From the NCBI GenBank assembly GCA_031180805.1, contig JAPSLL010000008.1:5455-69454 (forward strand): 64,000 bases of DNA, read 5' to 3'. This stretch comes from Bacillus sp. (in: firmicutes). Its GTDB lineage: Bacteria > Bacillota > Bacilli > Bacillales > Bacillaceae. Both the position numbers and the translations under genes were made by a program. The notes below the pieces were generated by a model. The model made no database searches and was not told the DNA's origin. It was given only the letters and a program-made list of their open reading frames with translations. Of this stretch, positions 58,929 through 64,000 are shown piece after piece (the stretch's first letter is position 1; every line of letters starts with the position of its first letter).

Positions 58929-60293
58929 TTATTTTTGTGGGAGGGTTACGATAAATGTGCTTCCTTCATGTAATTTACTTTGAACGTTAATCGTTCCGTT
59001 ATGGGTATCGACGATCCATTTTGCGATAGAAAGTCCTAAACCATAACCACCTTCCTGTCGGGTTCTTGCTTTATCAACACGATAAAATCGCTTGAATAGA
59101 TGAGGAATATGCTTTTCTTCAATGCCGACACCGTTGTCGGTAACAATAAGTAAGAGCTGATTGCCTTCTTTAGAGATTGTTAACGTAACAGTACCTTCAT
59201 ATTCTGAATATTTAATCGCATTATCTATGAGAATATAAAGTAGCTGTGTTAGCAGCTCTTTGTTTCCAAGTATTTGTAATGAGTTAGGGCTCTTTAATTC
59301 TAGCGTTATTTTTTTTGTTCGGGCATGGGCTGCGAATGTGTGAATCGTTTGCTTAGCGACTTGATATAAATCAAAAGCTTCCATCGTTACATTTTGTTGA
59401 GCTGAATCGGATCTTGCAAGTGTAAGTAAGTTACTAACAAGTCCTGTCATTCGTTTTACTTCTTCTTTTAGATTATTTACGGTTTTAACGGCCATTTCTT
59501 TATCTTGTTCTGTCTGCTCTTCCATTTCAAGCAGTTCAATTGATGAAAGCATGACGCTAAGTGGAGTTCTTAATTCATGAGAAGCATCAGCAACAAACTC
59601 CTGCTGTCTTGTAAAGGCCTGTTTAATCGGCACCATTGCCCGCTTTGACATGATGCGACTTAGATAAAAAGCAATTCCTGAAAAGATAACTGCGATAACA
59701 GCTAATATATGAAGAAGCGATGAAAGCAATTGAAATAGATTTGTTGCATTATGACCAATATACAAATATCCAACAAGCTGATTACGTTCATAAATCGGCT
59801 TAGCTATCATAAATATTTGGAGCTTTGCTTCAGTGGGTACATAGGTTGCAAACTCTGCATCATCCTTTAAAAGGAGCTTTTCATCAATCATCAAGGCTTC
59901 CCTTCGTAATTCCTCATGCGTTGGCTGCCACTCTGAAATAAAGTGAATAAAGCTTGTATGTAGGAGGGGAAGCTGCGCGTCTTGAACAATCACTTTTCCA
60001 TTTGTATTTGTGACGTAGTAAAATAATTGGTCGCTATCTGTTTCTGCAACTTTTGGAGCGCCTCTCCGATCATCAGGACCATCATCTCTTCCAGTTAAAT
60101 ATTTTTCAACTGGCTGTGACTCATGCTGTGCTTTATCCCGTAATTCTTGTTTTATATCAGAGGTAAGCCAGAAATAAACAATACTATATAAAAGGATAAT
60201 AAAAACGAAAAGGAATAAAAGAATAAGAAAGCTGTACCTTATGGTTAATGTCCGTTCTGTTTGGTGAAAGACATTTGTTTTTTTACGTTTCAA
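58929..60293 (-). CDS. sensor histidine kinase, paired with the downstream-of-promoter response regulator
   Basis: TTG at 60291-60293 overlaps the regulator stop region by 11 bases and has GAGGAG about 12 bases upstream. The 454-aa kinase has a membrane helix at about 21-44, an extracytoplasmic sensor loop (about 45-180), a second helix near 190-213, and the kinase core. The phosphorylated His239 lies in ADASHELRTPLSVML, the ATPase domain has DNAIKYSEYEGTVTL, DNGVGIEEKHIPHLFKRF and GGYGLGLSIAKWI. It probably detects envelope stress, inferred from the adjacent PspA module. Confidence 0.85.
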   Translation of the reverse strand: MKRKKTNVFHQTERTLTIRYSFLILLFLFVFIILLYSIVYFWLTSDIKQELRDKAQHESQPVEKYLTGRDDGPDDRRGAPKVAETDSDQLFYYVTNTNGKVIVQDAQLPLLHTSFIHFISEWQPTHEELRREALMIDEKLLLKDDAEFATYVPTEAKLQIFMIAKPIYERNQLVGYLYIGHNATNLFQLLSSLLHILAVIAVIFSGIAFYLSRIMSKRAMVPIKQAFTRQQEFVADASHELRTPLSVMLSSIELLEMEEQTEQDKEMAVKTVNNLKEEVKRMTGLVSNLLTLARSDSAQQNVTMEAFDLYQVAKQTIHTFAAHARTKKITLELKSPNSLQILGNKELLTQLLYILIDNAIKYSEYEGTVTLTISKEGNQLLLIVTDNGVGIEEKHIPHLFKRFYRVDKARTRQEGGYGLGLSIAKWIVDTHNGTINVQSKLHEGSTFIVTLPQK

Positions 60294-60957
60294 GCTTATA
60301 CCCAACTCCTCTAATACTTTGTAACCACGTACCCTTACCAAATTTCGTAAGCTTTTTTCGGAGCAATTTTACAGTCGCATCAATTGTTTTATAGGATACA
60401 TCTGTATCATAGCCCCAAATCCGTTCAAAGATAAGCTCTCTTGTTAAAACCTGTCCTTTATTATCAACTAATAAATCAAGCATTTGAAATTCTCGCGGTG
60501 TTAGTTGGATGATCTTTTCATCTTTTTTTATTGTTTGGCTTGTGCGATTAATGATAATACCATCAATTGTTATCTGTTCTTCACGTATTGGTGAAAAGTT
60601 TCGTCGTGTTAGTGCTCTGAGACGAGCTAGGAGTTCCTCAATTTCAAAAGGTTTAACAAGATAATCATCAGCACCAGCATCAAGACCTATTACACGATCT
60701 TGGATGCTATCCTTGGCTGTAAGCATGAGGATAGCACCACCATAGCCCTCTTTTCTAAGATTACGGCATACTTCGACTCCATCACCACTTGGCATCATCC
60801 AATCCAAAATTAAAACATCATAATGGGTAGCAATTGCATAATCGTAAGCATCTTCACCATTTTGTACCCAATCTACTTCATATTTAGCTTTTTTTGAGAG
60901 CATATATGTTGTAAGCTCTCCAAGCTTAACATCATCTTCCGCTAATAATACATGCAT
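60283..60957 (-). CDS. OmpR-family response regulator
   Basis: ATG 60957 follows AAGGAGCAGG; a longer upstream frame lacks a site. The 224-aa protein has a receiver domain with Asp52 (LILDWMMPSGDG) and acidic pocket AEDD at 6-9, a conserved Lys near 100 (DDYLVKPFEIEELLAR), and a winged-helix DNA-binding domain (PREFQMLDLLVDNKGQVLTRELIFERIWG). It is phosphorylated by the overlapping kinase. OmpR-type regulators bind tandem 11-bp repeats, which fits the site at 58827-58848. Confidence 0.9.
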   Translation of the reverse strand: MHVLLAEDDVKLGELTTYMLSKKAKYEVDWVQNGEDAYDYAIATHYDVLILDWMMPSGDGVEVCRNLRKEGYGGAILMLTAKDSIQDRVIGLDAGADDYLVKPFEIEELLARLRALTRRNFSPIREEQITIDGIIINRTSQTIKKDEKIIQLTPREFQMLDLLVDNKGQVLTRELIFERIWGYDTDVSYKTIDATVKLLRKKLTKFGKGTWLQSIRGVGYKLET

Positions 60958-61110
60958 GATTTCCTGCTCCTTTCTTCCACATATTATCATGTTTCACTAG
61001 GTGTAAGCACTTATCGTTAAAATCAAAATTTATATACTCATCCTACTATAAAAAAATGAAAATATAGAGAAAAGGGATACTTGCTTTTTCTTCAATACAA
61101 TGTAAAATAA

Positions 61111-61141
61111 GGAAATAGAATATACCTAAATATTCGAGGTA
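61111..61141 (+). promoter_or_regulatory. possible PadR operator upstream of padR
   Basis: TACCT (61123-61127) and AGGTA (61137-61141) form an inverted repeat, overlapping GAATAT-N6-ATATTC (61118-61135) at the -10 region. AGGTAGGTG is also the ribosome binding site. A site covering promoter and ribosome binding site would allow autorepression. Confidence 0.35.
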
Positions 61142-61150
61142 GGTGAAATT

Positions 61151-61483
61151 ATGTTTGATAGGGAGTTAATTAAAGGCAGTACGTCATTAATTTTATTACA
61201 GCTGTTAAATGAGAAGGATATGTACGGGTATGAATTAGTGAAGGAAATGGAAAAAAGGAGCGGAAATGCACTAGAAGTAAAAGAAGGTACGCTATATCCT
61301 GCATTGCATAAGCTAGAAAAAAAGGGCTATGTTGAAACCTATTGGCAGGAGCAAAAAAAAGGACCCGCCCGTAAATATTATAAAATTAAAGAAGAAGGTA
61401 AAGTCATTTTATCTGAGAAAACGAAGGAATGGGGCAAATTTGTCTCGATGATGAATGGTATCATTGGGAGAGATTCTATATGA
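61151..61483 (+). CDS. PadR-family transcriptional regulator
   Basis: The 110-aa protein is a short PadR (winged helix) regulator: [26 protein letters not shown], the recognition region [21 protein letters not shown] and [14 protein letters not shown], followed by one dimerisation helix. It overlaps the HAAS-domain gene by ATGA (61480-61483), a very common pairing in Firmicutes in which the PadR regulator controls membrane HAAS proteins. The start follows GAGGTAGGTG. Confidence 0.9.
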   Translation: MFDRELIKGSTSLILLQLLNEKDMYGYELVKEMEKRSGNALEVKEGTLYPALHKLEKKGYVETYWQEQKKGPARKYYKIKEEGKVILSEKTKEWGKFVSMMNGIIGRDSI

Positions 61484-62103
61484 CTTATGTAATGGAACAG
61501 TTTCTTAAGACACTGAAACAAGCATTACCAAATTCGATTGATAAAGAGGAAGTAATACGCGAATATGAAATACATATTGAAGAAAAGCGAATTGACATGC
61601 CTCATTTAACGATAGATGAAATCATTTCACAATTAGGTGACCCGCTTGATATTGCTAAACAATACGAAGAGGTACAACCGATTGCTAGCCGATTTGTAAG
61701 TCGTAACTTTGTCTTTTGTAACTTTATGTTTTTTATTATCGGATCGTTATTAACTGTCTGCTACCATCTTTATGAGGACTCGATTCTTTCTGAAGCATGG
61801 GGGCTGTTAGCAAAAATTCCATTAACAATTGTCATTATATATACCGTTTTTTGGATGATGCTAGGCTTCGAAATTGGTAGAGAATATGGGCTGTTAGGGA
61901 AGCAGGTTTTCTCAAAGACGGTATTTATTAGTTTGATACCAAATGTGCTGCTTATGATGATGACGCTGTTTCACTTTATACCAACGGAGTGGTTTCAGCC
62001 AATTTTAACACCATCATTTATTACAATTTGTGTCATTATGACTGTTCTTATTTATCCGATTAGTAAATTATTTTATCATATTGGTGTTCATCGTTCTTTG
62101 TAA
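61480..62103 (+). CDS. HAAS (DUF1700) signalling-domain membrane protein
   Basis: ATG 61480 overlaps the PadR stop and has TTGGGAGAG upstream; an earlier frame would start inside padR. The 207-aa protein begins with a HAAS domain ([10 protein letters not shown]...[14 protein letters not shown]...[14 protein letters not shown], about 5-68), then four hydrophobic helices. HAAS proteins are always linked to PadR regulators and are thought to sense a membrane signal and control the regulator or a partner. Terminator at 62109-62146. Confidence 0.85.
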   Translation: MTYVMEQFLKTLKQALPNSIDKEEVIREYEIHIEEKRIDMPHLTIDEIISQLGDPLDIAKQYEEVQPIASRFVSRNFVFCNFMFFIIGSLLTVCYHLYEDSILSEAWGLLAKIPLTIVIIYTVFWMMLGFEIGREYGLLGKQVFSKTVFISLIPNVLLMMMTLFHFIPTEWFQPILTPSFITICVIMTVLIYPISKLFYHIGVHRSL

Positions 62104-62108
62104 AAAAA

Positions 62109-62146
62109 TAGAAGTAGTTCTTTAGTAGAGACTACTTCTAATTTTT
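62109..62146 (+). terminator. terminator after the HAAS gene
   Basis: TAGAAGTAGT (62109-62118) and ACTACTTCTA (62131-62140) form a perfect 10-bp stem followed by ATTTTTA. Confidence 0.8.
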
Positions 62147-62155
62147 AAAAATTCT

Positions 62156-62197
62156 ACATAGTAATTCGATGTATTAATATACATAGAATTACTATGT
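62156..62197 (+). promoter_or_regulatory. nested inverted repeats, candidate PadR operator
   Basis: ACATAGTAATTC (62156-62167) and GAATTACTATGT (62186-62197) are a perfect 12-bp inverted repeat. Inside it, ATGTAT (62169-62174) and ATACAT (62179-62184) frame TAAT, giving ATGT-N8-ACAT, the spacing reported for PadR operators. It precedes the DUF4173 gene by 18-29 bp. Confidence 0.5.
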
Positions 62198-62214
62198 ATA
62201 AAAGGATGGTTTTT

Positions 62215-63663
62215 ATGGATCAAACTTGGAAAAACTTTTTTATTTGCTTTAGTGGAGGTCTTATTTTTTATTATTTGTTTTACGATAAGGTACCTGGAAT
62301 ATCGTACCCACTTTTTACAATCTTCGTCTATGTTTTGTTTTATATAAGAGTTCCTAGAAAGGAAGGAAAATCTACTTGGTTCGAAAAGCTATTACTTGCA
62401 GCTGTTCTGTTATTGTCAGTGACGTTTGCATTGTATAATGATTTCGTCCTGCTTTTCCTTAATTTTCTGCTTGTCCCATTTCTTATGTTTGTTCATATGA
62501 CCTTTGCACGAAGATGGCATGGAGTAAAATGGCGGAATCATTTATTTGCTCTGGTTATGTTTAAAACATTTGCTGAAACAGTTTACTGCTTTTTTACTAC
62601 ACATCAATTTGTTAGACAATTAGGAAAGGGGCTAATAAAGGAAGAGAAAATAAATACTGTGAAAAAAATGATGATCGGACTTATTATTTCGATACCACTT
62701 TTATGGACGATTATATCCTTATTAATGTCGTCTGATGAGCATTTTCGTTTATTGGTTGGAAGATTGCCTGGTCAATTATTTGATGAAAATATAAGCAGCA
62801 TAATAGTTCAAGCAGGTGTGATTATATTTGTCTCGCTACTGCTTTTTGCTTTCTTTATTACATTGGGAAAACCGTTAGTGATAAGAGATGAAGCAATTGA
62901 GATTGACCCTGTAAAAGTTGATAGTATTATTGTAAGCACAGTGTTATTACTGCTGAATTTTGTTTATTTCCTATATACAGCAGTACAATTCTCTTATTTT
63001 TTTCATGGAGATCCTTCAAGTACATCTTTGCAATATACTTATGCAGAATATGCAAGAAGAGGATTTACAGAGCTAACAATCGTGTCATTGATTAACTTAA
63101 GCATTTTATTTTTTCTCACACATGCTGGTACATATAAAAACACTAAATTACCAGCATTTATTAAGCTGTTACTAAGCGTTCTTGTCACGTTCACCTTTGT
63201 TATGCTAACATCTGCCTTCCATAGACTTTCGTTATATGAAAAGGCATTTGGGTATACATATTCACGAGTATTTGCACATGCATTTATGATTCTATTATTT
63301 ATTTTATTAATGCTAGCAATTTTTAAAGTATTTAAGCAAAAATTCAAGCTATTGAGAGCAATGTTTGTTGTAAGCTTAGCTGCTTATGTAATCGTGAATT
63401 ATCTAAATATTGACAAATTAATTGTCGTTAAAAATCTTGAGCGTTATGAGGAAACAGGTAGGCTTGATAAAAACTATTTATCTACCTTATCAAGTGATGC
63501 CATTCCAACGCTTATACGATATGATAATGAAGAAATTCATCAGCTATTAAAGGAGAAAGCATCAGAAATGCGTTCGATTTCTGATGAGTGGCAGTCTTAC
63601 AATTATTCGCAAGTAAAAGCAAAGCAATTGCTTGAGAAATGGAATCTGAGTGAGAGAGAATGA
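62215..63663 (+). CDS. DUF4173-family polytopic membrane protein
   Basis: AAAGGATGG at 62200-62208 selects ATG 62215 over ATG 62194. The 482-aa protein has about ten membrane helices and a soluble C-terminal part (from about 415) with DAIPTLIRYDNEEIHQLL and an aromatic-rich WQSYNYSQVKAKQLLEKW end. Sequences such as TYAEYARRGFTEL and LYEKAFGYTYSRVFAH are typical of DUF4173/DUF4153-like proteins. The function is unknown. It ends in ATGA overlap with the following lipoprotein frame, and shares a strand and a probable operator with the PadR/HAAS pair. Confidence 0.75.
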   Translation: MDQTWKNFFICFSGGLIFYYLFYDKVPGISYPLFTIFVYVLFYIRVPRKEGKSTWFEKLLLAAVLLLSVTFALYNDFVLLFLNFLLVPFLMFVHMTFARRWHGVKWRNHLFALVMFKTFAETVYCFFTTHQFVRQLGKGLIKEEKINTVKKMMIGLIISIPLLWTIISLLMSSDEHFRLLVGRLPGQLFDENISSIIVQAGVIIFVSLLLFAFFITLGKPLVIRDEAIEIDPVKVDSIIVSTVLLLLNFVYFLYTAVQFSYFFHGDPSSTSLQYTYAEYARRGFTELTIVSLINLSILFFLTHAGTYKNTKLPAFIKLLLSVLVTFTFVMLTSAFHRLSLYEKAFGYTYSRVFAHAFMILLFILLMLAIFKVFKQKFKLLRAMFVVSLAAYVIVNYLNIDKLIVVKNLERYEETGRLDKNYLSTLSSDAIPTLIRYDNEEIHQLLKEKASEMRSISDEWQSYNYSQVKAKQLLEKWNLSERE

Positions 63664-63671
63664 GGAGCAAT

Positions 63672-64000
63672 ATGCCAATGGGAATTTATAAATATCTAAT
63701 GTTTTCTAGTATTTTTCTTTTGTTATCATTTGTTATTGGGTGTGATCCCTTTGCAAAAACAGCAGATGACTTTTACGAAAAAACCGCTAGTACAGACTTA
63801 ACATCTGAAGCGATAAATAAAATAGCGATTGGCCAAACAGAGGAACGAATTATTAATGTATTTGGCGAGCCTGAGAAATTGGAGAAAATCGACCAACCAA
63901 ATGTGTCTCATCTTTCCTATCAAAATGAAGAGTTACGCTTTGTATTGAATGAACAAAGGAAGCTAATTGAGTATTTTGTGGCAGCTCCTGCTTTACAAAC
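63672..64000 (+). CDS. lipoprotein with BamE-like domain (partial, runs off the window)
   Basis: TGAGGAG at 63661-63667 fits ATG 63672; an in-frame ATG at 63660 overlaps the previous stop. The 109 visible residues begin with a lipoprotein signal (MFSSIFLLLSFVIGC, Cys near 24) and a region IAIGQTEERIINVFGEPEKLEKI that looks like the SmpA/OmlA (BamE-like) fold. The partner DUF4173 protein is translationally close, suggesting one membrane-associated module. The 3' end is outside the window. Confidence 0.65.
   Translation, partial: MPMGIYKYLMFSSIFLLLSFVIGCDPFAKTADDFYEKTASTDLTSEAINKIAIGQTEERIINVFGEPEKLEKIDQPNVSHLSYQNEELRFVLNEQRKLIEYFVAAPALQ

Overview
The window is low-GC, gene-dense DNA from a Bacillaceae bacterium (Bacillus in the broad sense). 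Strong AGGAGG-type ribosome binding sites, frequent TTG and GTG starts, classic SigA promoters, and homologues of Bacillus genes such as khtTU, glpP, yfkM, deoR, swrC, csoR-copZ and a cwlO-like hydrolase support this. No rRNA, tRNA, CRISPR array, prophage or complete insertion sequence was seen. The species cannot be named from the sequence alone.

Layout. 1-9 kb: Na+/Pi cotransporter with an upstream PhoP-type box, a small integrase-like protein, the KhtTU K+/H+ antiporter, UppP, an AIM24 protein, a transglutaminase-like protein and a permuted NlpC/P60-like protein. 9-15 kb: SRPBCC protein, aldehyde dehydrogenase, two tandem LLM flavin oxidoreductases, a HesB-like protein, and a GlpP antiterminator paired with a monoacylglycerol-lipase-like hydrolase.

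15.4-32.9 kb is a beta-mannan (probably glucomannan) oligosaccharide utilisation locus. It holds a mannobiose/cellobiose 2-epimerase, a GH130 mannosylglucose phosphorylase, two LacI regulators, a YesL protein, an ABC importer (lipoprotein plus two permeases, no ATPase), two intracellular GH113 proteins, a GH2 beta-mannosidase, an aldo/keto reductase, a decayed CE7 esterase start, an Axe2-like SGNH esterase and a GH1 glycosidase. Imported oligosaccharides could be deacetylated and cut by GH113, GH2 and GH1, while mannobiose could go through epimerase and phosphorylase to mannose-1-phosphate plus glucose. Two copies of a long hairpin repeat lie downstream of the two outer parts of the locus.

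33.4-41.7 kb: a CwlO-like cell wall hydrolase, then a cobalamin riboswitch controlling a sortase-anchored protein with two DUF4430 domains and an alpha/alpha-barrel region resembling vertebrate intrinsic factor/transcobalamin. A DUF4430 lipoprotein and a three-gene ECF transporter (T, fused A-A', S/CbrT-like) follow. This looks like a cobalamin capture-and-uptake relay from cell wall to membrane, and it is the most interesting system in the window.

41.8-64 kb: an orphan sensor kinase, a phosphofructokinase-like protein lacking catalytic motifs next to transketolase, a DeoR-type regulator, YfkM-like protein, a DUF2085/Cys-rich membrane pair, an SwrC-like RND pump, a remnant of a sugar-binding protein, an MCP, small lipoproteins, csoR-copZ, a PspA module downstream of an OmpR-type two-component system, and a PadR/HAAS/DUF4173/lipoprotein operon cut by the window end. 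Two complete copies and several fragments of an inverted-repeat-bounded intergenic element (about 215-230 bp) are scattered through the window.
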